Assembly (NCBI GenBank): GCA_017592665.1
Contig: JAGFNW010000006.1
Coordinates: forward strand, 220,752 to 284,751
From: Streptosporangiaceae bacterium NEAU-GS5
Lineage (GTDB): Bacteria; Actinomycetota; Actinomycetes; Streptosporangiales; Streptosporangiaceae
Direction of reading: 5' to 3'
Length of the DNA: 64,000 nt
Positions 8,186 through 15,695 of this stretch are shown piece by piece. The first letter of the stretch is position 1. Each line of letters starts with the position of its first letter. A program made the position numbers and the translations under genes. The notes under the pieces were generated by a model. It saw only the letters and a list, made by a program, of their open reading frames with translations, did no database searches and was not told the origin of the DNA.

Positions 8186-8794
8186 TCACGTGCGCCAGTT
8201 CAGATGATCCCGTACGGCCCGGCGGGCCGCCTCGAGGGGACCCTTCGCGATCACGTCGAGCAGCGCCCGGTGCTCGGCCACAAGTTCCTCGCGATCGTCG
8301 TAGACGTCGCGGAGCCGAACGAGGCCGAGCCGCGTCTCCGCAGCCAGTGCGGCGTACAACCGGACCAGCCGGGGACTGCCGGCCGCCTCGATCAGCGCCG
8401 CGTGCATGGCCATGTGGCAGGCCACCACGTCGGCCCAGGGCGCGGCGGCGTCGAGGCCGGCCAGCCGGTCGAGCGCCGCCTCGGCGGCCAGAACCCGGTT
8501 TCCGGTCACGGCCACCGCCATCAGGTCTTCGAGGGGGCGCCGGACGTACATGAGGTCGTCGAGGTCGGCCGTGGTCACCTCGGGCACGTAGGCGCTGCGG
8601 TTGCGCTCACGCCGCAGCAGGCCTTCGTGGACGAGCGCGGCCAGCGCCTCCCGGACCGTGGGCCGGGCCACGCCGTAGAGGGCGGACAGCTCCTGTTCGG
8701 TCAGCGGCGTGCCGGCCGGGATCTCACCGGACAGCACCCGCGTGCGCAGCGCCTCCGCGAGCGCCTCGACCGTGGAGACCGGCTTCAGGATCAC
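8186..8794 (-). CDS. GntR-family regulator, FadR subfamily (FCD domain)
   Basis: A 202-residue regulator. The N-terminal winged HTH is clear (PLTEQELSALYGVARPTVRE, about 30-49), followed by an all-helical FCD ligand domain with the metal-binding Asp/His pattern around ACHMAMHAALIEAAGSPR and AEHRALLDVI. The start is GTG at 8794, overlapping the TGA of the upstream transporter gene (GTGA), so the transporter and regulator are coupled. The likely operator is the palindrome at 9726-9744 in front of the transporter, which fits the TNGTNNNACNA consensus of this subfamily. FCD domains bind small carboxylic acids, suggesting the co-operonic EamA protein exports or imports such a compound. Confidence 0.9.
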   Translation of the reverse strand: MILKPVSTVEALAEALRTRVLSGEIPAGTPLTEQELSALYGVARPTVREALAALVHEGLLRRERNRSAYVPEVTTADLDDLMYVRRPLEDLMAVAVTGNRVLAAEAALDRLAGLDAAAPWADVVACHMAMHAALIEAAGSPRLVRLYAALAAETRLGLVRLRDVYDDREELVAEHRALLDVIAKGPLEAARRAVRDHLNWRT

Positions 8795-9717
8795 ACGGGC
8801 ACGCTATCGGGAGTCCGGCCGCCTCTGCCGGTCGACCTGTCACGCGCCCTGCCTGGCGCGGCGACGACGGCGAGGCTCACGGCGAGCAGAGCCAGCCCCG
8901 CCCACGAGACAGGCGACAGATGCTCACGCAGCACGACCACGCCGAGAAGCGCCGCCACGGCCGGCTCCGCGAGGGCAAGCGTGGCCGCCGAGGCGACGGG
9001 GGTGCCGCGAAGGCCGCGGCCGTAGAGGACGTAGGCCAGTGCGGTGGCGGCGCAGCCGAGGTAGAGCGCGGTGCCCAGCCCGCGCGGGCCGGCGAGCCAG
9101 CCGGGGCCGGTCACCAGCAGGATCGGCAGCATGATCGCGGCGGCGCCGCCGAACAGCACGCCCATGACGCCCGTCGAGTCGGACCCCTGGGCGAGCTGCC
9201 TGGCCGCGATCACGGCGTAGGACGCGTAGAGGAGCCCGCCGAGCAGCGCCAGCAGCACCCCGGCAGGATCGGCGCCCACGCCCGGCCCGCCGCCCGTGAC
9301 GAGGCCGCCCAGGATGAGCAGCACGCAGCCGGCGATGGCCGCGGCCGTGCCGGCCGCCCAGCGCGCGCCCGGCGGCCTCCGGTCGAGCCACCAGGACAGC
9401 GCCCCGGTGAAGACCGGACCGCTGCCGATGGCCACCACCGTGCCGATCGCCACGCCCGTCGTGGCCACGGCCGCGAAGAAGCACAGCTGATAGGCGGCGA
9501 CGGCCACCGCGCCGAACACGAGCGTTGACCAGCGCCGGGCCGAGAGCCCGGCCGGGAGGCGCCGTCTGGCCAGCAGGGCGAGGACGGCGCCGCCGATGAC
9601 CAGGCGAGCGGCGGCCAGGGACACGGGTGTGGCGTCCGAGGCGAGGAGCCCGGCCGTGCCGGCCGTCCCCCACAGGACGGCGGCCGCGACGATCGCGGCG
9701 GGGCCGTGAGTCTTCAT
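8791..9717 (-). CDS. EamA/DMT-family transporter
   Basis: A 308-residue integral membrane protein with ten predicted hydrophobic segments arranged as two EamA repeats (AAVLWGTAGTAGLLA at the start of the first; GLLYASYAVIAARQ at the start of the second). Such proteins export metabolites or amino acids across the cytoplasmic membrane. ATG at 9717 lies 7 nt after GACAAT, consistent with leaderless initiation; longer upstream reading adds no family sequence. A GntR operator overlaps that -10 element. It is followed by the regulator gene with a 4-bp overlap, so the pair forms an autoregulated two-gene operon. Confidence 0.88.
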   Translation of the reverse strand: MKTHGPAAIVAAAVLWGTAGTAGLLASDATPVSLAAARLVIGGAVLALLARRRLPAGLSARRWSTLVFGAVAVAAYQLCFFAAVATTGVAIGTVVAIGSGPVFTGALSWWLDRRPPGARWAAGTAAAIAGCVLLILGGLVTGGGPGVGADPAGVLLALLGGLLYASYAVIAARQLAQGSDSTGVMGVLFGGAAAIMLPILLVTGPGWLAGPRGLGTALYLGCAATALAYVLYGRGLRGTPVASAATLALAEPAVAALLGVVVLREHLSPVSWAGLALLAVSLAVVAAPGRARDRSTGRGGRTPDSVPV

Positions 9718-9725
9718 GCCCCTGA

Positions 9726-9744
9726 TTGTCTGACAACCAGACAA
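9726..9744 (-). promoter_or_regulatory. GntR/FadR-type operator overlapping the -10 of the EamA-gntR operon
   Basis: TTGTCTG-ACAAC-CAGACAA is a perfect 7-bp inverted repeat. Its left half contains the shorter palindrome TTGTCTGACAA (9726-9736), which matches the FadR-subfamily consensus TNGTNNNACNA at every fixed position. It covers GACAAT (minus strand, 9725-9730), the presumed -10. Binding there by the operon's own GntR protein would block transcription. Confidence 0.65.
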
Positions 9745-9811
9745 GGCGCGCCACTGGTTATTGGGCAATGGTTGCGCGTCATTACGGCTCGTAATCGCTA
9801 GGCTCTGTCCG

Positions 9812-10180
9812 GTGACGTACACGATGGCGCCCACGGGAATGGGCGTGGCCGCGGCGATCCGGCAGGCGCGGCTGCGCGGAGCGACTCCACATGTGCTCGA
9901 CGGCGCGGCCGTGCGCGACTCCGCGGCGATGCTCGACTCGGTCGCGGGCACGCTCCGCTTTCCCGAGGATTTCAGCCACAACCTCACTGCCCTATATGAC
10001 TGTTTGACCGATCTGTCCTGGCTGCCGGCCGGAGAACACGTCCTGATCTGGGGAAAACCGTCGGTCTTGCGGCGGTCGGATCCGACTGGATTCGAGGCCA
10101 TCAACGGCGCTCTTTCCGACGCTGTGTCGGACGGCTGCGCGGGGCCCGCGACGCTTTCGGTAGTGATCCTTTCGAACTAG
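9812..10180 (+). CDS. barstar-family protein (orphan)
   Basis: About 122 residues. The core VLDGAAVRD, then FPEDFSHNLTALYDCLTDLSW and HVLIW matches the barstar fold, whose members bind and neutralise barnase-type RNases in the cytoplasm. GTG at 9812 follows TAGGCT (9799-9804) by 7 nt, suggesting a leaderless start; ATG at 9824 is the alternative. A few residues upstream of the barstar core are not conserved. No ribonuclease gene is adjacent: the neighbours are an EamA transporter and a conservon kinase. It may guard against an RNase encoded elsewhere, or be part of a polymorphic-toxin immunity set. Confidence 0.75.
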   Translation: MTYTMAPTGMGVAAAIRQARLRGATPHVLDGAAVRDSAAMLDSVAGTLRFPEDFSHNLTALYDCLTDLSWLPAGEHVLIWGKPSVLRRSDPTGFEAINGALSDAVSDGCAGPATLSVVILSN

Positions 10181-10295
10181 CCGACGCCTCGCGAAAAAGG
10201 CCCGAATTTGTTAGTAAGGTTGCCTAGTGACGCCCCACCCACATTGCTAGTGTTTCGCCACACTTAACGCGCGTGTCACCCGATGGGCAGGTCGC

Positions 10296-12419
10296 ATGGC
10301 AGGCGGGAAACGCTCGATTCGCGGCAAGATCATCGCGATCCTTCTCGTGCCCGTCGTGTCACTGGTGGTCGTATGGGCATTCGCCGCCACCGTGACCATT
10401 CAGAGCGCGCTCGAGCTGTTACGCATCAGCACGATCTACGACAACGTGGTCGTCCCCTCGCGTACCGTCGTGACCGAGTTACAACATGAACGTCTGATGT
10501 CGGCCGTCTTCCTCGGCTCGGCGTCCTCGTTCCACACCAACCTCGACGCGCAGCGTCAGCGCACCGACGCCGCCGCCGACGACCTCGCGAGGATGTCCAA
10601 GGCCGCGGCGGCGGACACCCCGCCCGCCATGTGGGACCGGCTGCAGGAGCTGCTGCGCCAGCTGCACCGGCTCGACGCGCTCCGCGACCAGGTCGACGGC
10701 CGCGACCTGTCGCGGCTCAACGGCATCGAGGAATACAGCTCGATCGTCGAGACCGGCTATCAGGTCTACGACCGCATCATGATCTCCCCCGACCTCGACC
10801 TTGTGCAGCAGACCAAGGCGATCATCCTGGTCGGCCGGAGCCGCGAGGTCGTCAGCCAGGAATCCGCGCTGATCTCGGGCGCGCTCGAGGCCGGCCGGAT
10901 GACCAAGGGCGAGCACCAGGCCTTCTCCGAGATGGTCGGCAAGCGCCGGCTCCTCTACCAGCTCGGCACCAGCCAGCTCGACCCCGAGCTGCTCAAGCCG
11001 TATCAGGGCCTCGACAACTCGCCCGCCTACACCTCGTTCGTCACGATGGAGAACCAGGTCGTCGGCGACCTCACGCAAGACGTGCCGCTGCCGCCCGCCG
11101 CCACCCCGTGGCGCAGCACGGCCGAGGCCCTGTCCGGCACGTTCGACGACCTCGGCGGCGAGACCAGCCGGAAGATCAGCGAGCGGGCCGCGCCGTTGGC
11201 CAGGAACATCCTCCTCCGCGTCGGCGCGGTCGGCGGGCTCGGCCTGCTGGGCGTCGCGCTGACCGTGTTCATCTCGTTCCGGTTCGCCCGGCGGCTGACC
11301 GTGGAACTGGTCGAGCTCGAAAGCGCGGCACGCGACCTCGCCGACAACAAGCTGCCCGGCATCGTCACCCGGCTCAAGCTCGGCGAGGACGTCGACGTCC
11401 AGGCCGAGTCGCCGCCGATCGCCACCGGGGAGACGCTGGAGGTCGCCAACGTCGGCCGGGCCTTCGACTCGGTGCGGCGCACCGCCATCGAGGCGGCCGT
11501 CGGCCAGGCCGAGATGCGCAAGAGCATCAACAAGGTCTTCGTCAACCTCGCCCGGCGCAGCCAGTCGCTGCTCCATCGCCAGCTGTCCATGCTCGACGGC
11601 CTGGAGCGGCAGGTCACCGACCCCGAACTGCTCGAGGAACTGTTCGGCGTCGACCACCTGACCACCCGCATGCGACGGCACTCCGAAGGTCTGATCATCC
11701 TGTCCGGCTCGGCCCCCGGCCGCGGCTGGCGCAACCCCGTTCCTCTGTACGACGTGGTGCGCGCTGCCGTCGAAGAAGTCGAGGACTACCTCCGGGTCAC
11801 CATCGCCGTGCCCTACGACCACGCGCTCGTCGGCGGGGCCGTGACCGACACCATCCACATGATCGCCGAGCTGGTGGAGAACGCCACGATCTTCTCCCCG
11901 CCGCAGGCGCAGGTCCTGATCCGCGGCGAGGCCGTGGCCCGCGGGTTCGCCCTGGAGATCGAGGACCGCGGCCTCGGCATATCGCTCGAGGTGATGGCGC
12001 AGATCAACGCGCAGCTCGCCGACCCGCCCGAATTCAACCTGGCCGACAGCGACCGGCTCGGCCTGTTCGTCGTGGGCCAGCTGGCCAAACGCCACGGGAT
12101 CAAGGTGTCGCTGCGGACCTCCCCGTACGGCGGGACGAGCGCCATCGCCCTCATCCCGAGAGACCTGGTGGTGCCCGCGGACAGCAACGAGGTCGAGCGG
12201 CTCGCGACGCCGGAGCCGGAGCCCGAACCGCGGCCGCGGCCCATCCCCGCGCTGGTCGTCATGGACGCCGAAGACGACGACGACGTGGACGCGGCCGGTC
12301 TCCCCCGGCGCGTACGGCAGGCCAGTCTCGCCCCGCAGCTACGTGAGGAACGGCCGGGAAACGTGTACACCTCGTTCAAGGCGGGCTGGCGCCGGGCACA
12401 GGATGAGGAGTCGTCGTGA
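10296..12419 (+). CDS. conservon-type sensor kinase (CvnA-like)
   Basis: A 707-residue membrane protein. A transmembrane helix at about 12-34 is followed by an extracytoplasmic nitrate/nitrite-sensing-like helical domain to about 305, a second membrane helix (307-330), a HAMP-like linker, and a HATPase domain with an N box (ELVENATIFSPP near 525) and G boxes (DRGLGIS, DRLGLFVVGQLAKRHGI). The dimerisation segment ARRSQSLLHRQLSMLD replaces a classical H box, as in the Streptomyces conservons that signal through a small GTPase. Its TGA overlaps the GTG of the DUF742 gene. The usual roadblock and GTPase genes are missing here. Confidence 0.88.
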   Translation: MAGGKRSIRGKIIAILLVPVVSLVVVWAFAATVTIQSALELLRISTIYDNVVVPSRTVVTELQHERLMSAVFLGSASSFHTNLDAQRQRTDAAADDLARMSKAAAADTPPAMWDRLQELLRQLHRLDALRDQVDGRDLSRLNGIEEYSSIVETGYQVYDRIMISPDLDLVQQTKAIILVGRSREVVSQESALISGALEAGRMTKGEHQAFSEMVGKRRLLYQLGTSQLDPELLKPYQGLDNSPAYTSFVTMENQVVGDLTQDVPLPPAATPWRSTAEALSGTFDDLGGETSRKISERAAPLARNILLRVGAVGGLGLLGVALTVFISFRFARRLTVELVELESAARDLADNKLPGIVTRLKLGEDVDVQAESPPIATGETLEVANVGRAFDSVRRTAIEAAVGQAEMRKSINKVFVNLARRSQSLLHRQLSMLDGLERQVTDPELLEELFGVDHLTTRMRRHSEGLIILSGSAPGRGWRNPVPLYDVVRAAVEEVEDYLRVTIAVPYDHALVGGAVTDTIHMIAELVENATIFSPPQAQVLIRGEAVARGFALEIEDRGLGISLEVMAQINAQLADPPEFNLADSDRLGLFVVGQLAKRHGIKVSLRTSPYGGTSAIALIPRDLVVPADSNEVERLATPEPEPEPRPRPIPALVVMDAEDDDDVDAAGLPRRVRQASLAPQLREERPGNVYTSFKAGWRRAQDEESS

Positions 12420-12763
12420 CAGAGGAGGACTTCGGTCCGTTGCTCCGGCCCTACACGCTCACTCGTGGACGGACGCGACCAACCGGGCCGGAGTTCGACC
12501 TGATGACGGTCATCCGGGCCCGTCCCACGGGCGACGCGGCCGGGCTGGCCCCCGAGCACCTGCGGATCCTGCGCATCATCCGCACGGTCGCGGTGCCGGT
12601 CGCCGACCTCGCCGCCGAGGTGGGCCTGTCGCTCAACGTCGTCCGCATCCTGCTCGGCGACCTTCGCGACCGCGGCCTGATCAGCAGCGCCGTCCTCGCC
12701 GGCGGCTCCCAGCCCGAGGCCCGAGTGCTGCTGGAAGTCATCCAGGGCCTGCGCTCCCTCTGA
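12416..12763 (+). CDS. DUF742 family protein (CvnC-like)
   Basis: A 115-residue cytoplasmic protein with the family's opening RPYTLTRGRTRP and a winged-helix-like C-terminal half (APEHLRILRIIRTVAVPVADLA, then LSLNVVRILLGDLRDRGLI). In conservons this protein works with the CvnA kinase, a roadblock protein (CvnB) and a Ras-like GTPase (CvnD). GTG at 12416 overlaps the kinase stop by 4 bp. Here the gene is followed 13 bp later by a convergent unrelated gene, so the operon ends after two genes. Confidence 0.88.
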   Translation: MTEEDFGPLLRPYTLTRGRTRPTGPEFDLMTVIRARPTGDAAGLAPEHLRILRIIRTVAVPVADLAAEVGLSLNVVRILLGDLRDRGLISSAVLAGGSQPEARVLLEVIQGLRSL

Positions 12764-12776
12764 CCCACAGGCGCCG

Positions 12777-13202
12777 CTACAGACGCTCGAGGCGCTCGGT
12801 GACGTACCAGCGGGCCGGGGAGGCGATCTCGTCGACGTAGCGTTCGAGGATGGTCATGCAGGCGTCCACCCGGGCGGTCTCGACCTGCGGGAGGGCGAGC
12901 AGCATCTCGCCGTCGTCCAGCGTCACGTCGCCCGCGAGGACGAACACGTCCGGGCCGGGGTCGAGGGTGACCGTGAAGACCATCTCCACGCCGCCGGGCA
13001 GCCGCAGCTCCAGGCCGACCCTGACGACCCGACCGGTAAGGTCGGAAACCACCTCGCCCCCGACATGCGGGTAGTAGTCGGCGTGGATGGCCTGCCGCAC
13101 CTCTTCGAATCGGCGGGCCGCCCGCATCAGCGCCTGTAATAAGCCTGCCGCCGACGAGTCGGCCGCGCTCCGGCTGCCGGAGTCCAGTCCACTGGAGTCC
13201 AC
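12777..13202 (-). CDS. conserved hypothetical protein
   Basis: A 141-residue protein of no recognised family. The N-terminal 20 residues are Ser/Gly/Asp-rich; the rest alternates helices and strands (VGLELRLPGGVEMVFTVTLD, VFVLAGDVTLDDGEMLLALP), suggesting a small alpha/beta domain, with the C terminus ending in an amphipathic helix. It is 14 bp downstream of, and in the same direction as, the EamA transporter gene, so probably co-transcribed with it. It converges on the conservon operon, 13 bp apart. No signal peptide or membrane segment is visible. Confidence 0.6.
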   Translation of the reverse strand: MDSSGLDSGSRSAADSSAAGLLQALMRAARRFEEVRQAIHADYYPHVGGEVVSDLTGRVVRVGLELRLPGGVEMVFTVTLDPGPDVFVLAGDVTLDDGEMLLALPQVETARVDACMTILERYVDEIASPARWYVTERLERL

Positions 13203-13216
13203 TTATGCAGCGTAGA

Positions 13217-14134
13217 TCATTTCACTGGGGCGGTCGTGGGGATCGGGGTGGGCGGCTTGCGCCTGCTGCGCGAGACCGCCACGCCCGCCAGGCACAGCGC
13301 GCCGCCGACGAAGGTCAGCCAGCCCGGGACCTCGCGAAGCACCAGCCACGCCATGAGGACGACGATCGCCGGAACCACATACGTCGTGGCGCCCATCTTT
13401 CCCGCCGTCGTCCTGGACAGCGCATAAGCCCAGGTCGTGAATGCCAGAGCGGTCGGGAACAGGCCCAGATAGATGACGTCGAGGGTGGCCGACAGCGGGG
13501 CGTCGGCCACCTCGCCGATCAGCTGGCCGGAGAAGGGCAGGCAGGCCACGGTGCCGACGATGCAGCCGAACGTGGTCACCTGCAGCGGCGAGCCGTGCTG
13601 GAGCGCCGGCTTCTGCAGCACGACGCCGAACGCGTAGCCGACGGCCGCGAGGACGCACAGCATCACGCCCGCGATCGACGAGCTGCCGCCCTCGGACATC
13701 GAGGCCCCGACGACCACCGCGCCGACGAACGAGACGGCCATGCCGGCGAACAGCCGCGACGGAAAGCCCTCGCGGAGCAGCCAGCCGCCGAGCAGCGCGA
13801 TCAGGATGGGCCCGATGTTGACGACCATGGCCGCGGTGCCGGCGTCGACGTGCTGCTCGCCCCAGTTGAGCGCGACCATGTAGAGCCCGAACCACAGGAC
13901 GCCGGAGCCGATGATCCCCGGCCAGGCGCCCCGTGGCGGCAGCCCTTCGCGCTTGAACAGCCAATATGCGGCCAGGGCCAGGCTGCCGACGGCGAGCCGG
14001 CCGAGCGCGAGCGCGCCCGGCGAATAGTGCGCGGCCGCACTGCGGATGGCGACGAAGGCCGACGCCCAGAGCAGCACGGTTATCCCGACCGCTATGAGGG
14101 CACGCCGATCCATCGCACTGCTCTGCTGCTCCAT
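13217..14134 (-). CDS. EamA/DMT-family transporter
   Basis: A 305-residue membrane protein with about ten hydrophobic segments in two EamA repeats (ITVLLWASAFVAIRSAAAHY; CVLAAVGYAFGVVLQKPALQ). The ATG at 14134 lies 7 nt after TAGGGT (14142-14147, minus strand), so translation is probably leaderless; a GTG at 14143 falls inside that -10. The transported compound is unknown; relatives export amino acids or drugs. It is followed by a small hypothetical gene in the same direction. It differs clearly from the other EamA transporter in this window and has no adjacent regulator. Confidence 0.87.
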   Translation of the reverse strand: MEQQSSAMDRRALIAVGITVLLWASAFVAIRSAAAHYSPGALALGRLAVGSLALAAYWLFKREGLPPRGAWPGIIGSGVLWFGLYMVALNWGEQHVDAGTAAMVVNIGPILIALLGGWLLREGFPSRLFAGMAVSFVGAVVVGASMSEGGSSSIAGVMLCVLAAVGYAFGVVLQKPALQHGSPLQVTTFGCIVGTVACLPFSGQLIGEVADAPLSATLDVIYLGLFPTALAFTTWAYALSRTTAGKMGATTYVVPAIVVLMAWLVLREVPGWLTFVGGALCLAGVAVSRSRRKPPTPIPTTAPVK

Positions 14135-14197
14135 GACCGCCACCCTAGAACGCGGACGTTTCGTTCTTCACCGCAGTATTCGGACGTCTAACTCGCG

Positions 14198-14707
14198 TCA
14201 GTATTTGCCGGGGTCGGCGGCGTAGGCGACCATCCAGTGCGGCCGCAGCCGGTAGTAGATGACATCGCCCCACTCGTGGGGCGACTCCCCATAGTGGGCC
14301 GTGAGATGGGCGAGGATGACCGGCCACTCGGCGGCGTCGGGACCGCCGGCCGGATTGAGCGGCTCGGCCTCGCCGTGGGTGAAGACGCCCAGCGCTTCAC
14401 CGATCATGTAGGCGACGCTGACCTGGGGCCGGGCCGCGAGATGGATCGCCTTGGCGGCCGTGCGCGCCGTGCCGAACACCCAGCGACCGTGCCAGAAGTG
14501 GCCGTCGATGCCGCTGATGCGGGGCGCTCCGCCCGCGGTGACCGTGGAGATCGAGAGCGTGCACATGCCGGTGAGCGCGCCTGCCATCTGGCGGGCGTCG
14601 ATCGTGCGCCCCGGGCGGACGATCGAGCGAAGATGCCCGGTCGACCCGGCCAGCGAGGTGTCGAGCAGCCCCTGGAGCTCGGCGAGCTCGGCGTCCGTCT
14701 CGTACAT
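14198..14707 (-). CDS. pyridoxamine 5'-phosphate oxidase-like (split-barrel flavin-binding) protein
   Basis: A 169-residue protein with a split-barrel pattern: TGMCTLSISTVTAGGAPRISGIDGHF, then GRWVFGTARTAAKAIHLAARPQVSVAYM, and a C-terminal YYRLRPHWMVAYA strand. The family includes FMN- or F420-binding oxidases and general-stress proteins; the cofactor here cannot be told apart. ATG at 14707 follows GAGAGT by 6 nt, again fitting a leaderless start. It lies downstream of the SRPBCC gene on the same strand with a 50-bp gap, so partial co-transcription is possible. An in-frame extension beyond 14707 lacks conservation. Confidence 0.75.
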   Translation of the reverse strand: MYETDAELAELQGLLDTSLAGSTGHLRSIVRPGRTIDARQMAGALTGMCTLSISTVTAGGAPRISGIDGHFWHGRWVFGTARTAAKAIHLAARPQVSVAYMIGEALGVFTHGEAEPLNPAGGPDAAEWPVILAHLTAHYGESPHEWGDVIYYRLRPHWMVAYAADPGKY

Positions 14708-14757
14708 GCCCACACTCTCGCACCCGCCACCGACAATTCCACGGGCTCCCGCGAAGA

Positions 14758-15237
14758 TCATCCCTGCTGGAGCCGGGCCAGCAACTCCTCCATCCGCTCG
14801 TCCGAGTCGTGCACGCCGTGCTCCATGCCGGAGGCGATCATCCCGTCACGGTCTTCGACCGACTGGAAGCACGACACGGTCCGCGCGACCGTGCGTCCGT
14901 CGTGCTCCTCGAGCGTGAGGGTCTCCAGGGCCACGTGGCCGGGCATCCCCTCGAACTCGAAGGTCTGCACCGTGCCGTCCGGCGTGGGCGTGCCGTGGAA
15001 GATCCCGCGGAAGGCGAACTCGTTGCCGTCCGCGTCGACGTGGACGTAGCGCCACTTGCCGCCGTCGCGCAGGTCGAACTCCTCGACCCGCAGCGTCAGC
15101 TCTCGCGGGCCGAGCCACTGGGCCAGCAGGTCGGGCTCGGTGTACGCCCGGAACACCAGGTCGCGCGGGGCGGTGAACTCGCGGGTCATGATGATCTGCG
15201 AGCTGCCCGGCGTGGCGGTGATCTGCGTCTTAGCCAT
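14758..15237 (-). CDS. SRPBCC (AHSA1-like) domain protein
   Basis: A 159-residue single-domain protein of the START-like/AHSA1 group. IIMTREFTAPRDLVFRAYTEPDLLAQWLGP is the hallmark N-terminal strand-helix, and LRDGGKWRYVHVDADG and FRGIFHGTP follow as in the family. The fold makes a hydrophobic pocket and often binds small ligands or acts as an accessory factor. The ATG at 15237 overlaps the ArsR gene by 8 bp. ArsR-SRPBCC pairs are very common in actinomycetes; the regulator presumably controls both genes. The ligand is unknown. Confidence 0.88.
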   Translation of the reverse strand: MAKTQITATPGSSQIIMTREFTAPRDLVFRAYTEPDLLAQWLGPRELTLRVEEFDLRDGGKWRYVHVDADGNEFAFRGIFHGTPTPDGTVQTFEFEGMPGHVALETLTLEEHDGRTVARTVSCFQSVEDRDGMIASGMEHGVHDSDERMEELLARLQQG

Positions 15238-15589
15238 GGTCGTGCTCCTGTCCTTGATCCTTGTCGGCTTTCCCCTGAAGGGCGAGCAGCAGCAGGTCGA
15301 GCCGCTCGTGACTCTCATCCCAGAAACGCTGGTAGCGCGCCAGCCATGTGGTCACCTCGCGCAGCGGCTCGGCTTCCAGATGGCTGAGCCTTGCCGTCGC
15401 GCGGCGTGCGCGCGAGATGAGGCCCGCCTGCTCCAGCACCTTGAGGTGCCGCGAGATCGCCGGCTGGGACACATCGAACGGCGCCGCGAGTTCGGCGACG
15501 GTCGCGTCCCCCTCGATCAGGCGCGTCAGGATGGCGCGCCTGATCGGGTCGGCGAGAGCCCCGAAAACGAGGCTCAGCTGGTCGGCCAC
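15230..15589 (-). CDS. ArsR-family transcriptional regulator
   Basis: A 119-residue winged-HTH regulator: VFGALADPIRRAILTRL, then the recognition helix region DVSQPAISRHLKVLEQAGLI. It lacks the metal-binding CxC of classical ArsR and has a C-terminal ERLDLLLLALQ helix typical of those paired with SRPBCC proteins. GTG at 15589 is preferred because AAGGTGG lies 7 nt upstream; an ATG at 15619 is possible but places the start on the far side of a palindrome. The TGA overlaps the SRPBCC gene start by 8 bp. It probably represses its own operon through the palindrome at 15604-15613. Confidence 0.88.
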   Translation of the reverse strand: MADQLSLVFGALADPIRRAILTRLIEGDATVAELAAPFDVSQPAISRHLKVLEQAGLISRARRATARLSHLEAEPLREVTTWLARYQRFWDESHERLDLLLLALQGKADKDQGQEHDHG

Positions 15590-15603
15590 TTCATAACCAC
15601 CTT

Positions 15604-15613
15604 GTTCTAGAAC
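15604..15613. promoter_or_regulatory. perfect 10-bp palindrome upstream of arsR
   Basis: GTTCTAGAAC sits 14 bp upstream of the preferred GTG start and just before the ribosome-binding site. One further base pair each side matches after a mismatch. Its position suits an ArsR autoregulatory site; that role is inferred. Confidence 0.4.
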
Positions 15614-15658
15614 GAACATGTTAAATATGTGCCTCGGCTCCCATTCCTGTCAAGGGGC

Positions 15659-15689
15659 TTGAGTCTCCCCTCGGAGGAGACGCCAGAGT
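15659..15689 (+). promoter_or_regulatory. MerR-type promoter with 19-bp spacer (MerR copy A)
   Basis: TTGAGT (15659-15664) and CAGAGT (15684-15689) are separated by 19 bp, the overlong spacing typical of MerR-activated promoters. Within the spacer lies the inverted repeat GTCTCC-N7-GGAGAC (15663-15681). The -10 ends 6 nt before the ATG at 15696, so the mRNA is leaderless. The same hexamers and repeat, in the same register, occur before the effector-only paralogue at 31884. Confidence 0.65.
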
Positions 15690-15695
15690 GGGCAC

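Noticed and set aside
10200..10230. TTAGTAAGGTTGCCTAG upstream of the conservon as an iron box
   Set aside because: Only the first few bases match the IdeR/DmdR consensus, and dyad symmetry is absent.
15601..15619. ATG at 15619 as the arsR start
   Set aside because: It would place the palindrome inside the coding region and lacks a good ribosome-binding site, while GTG at 15589 has AAGGTGG.
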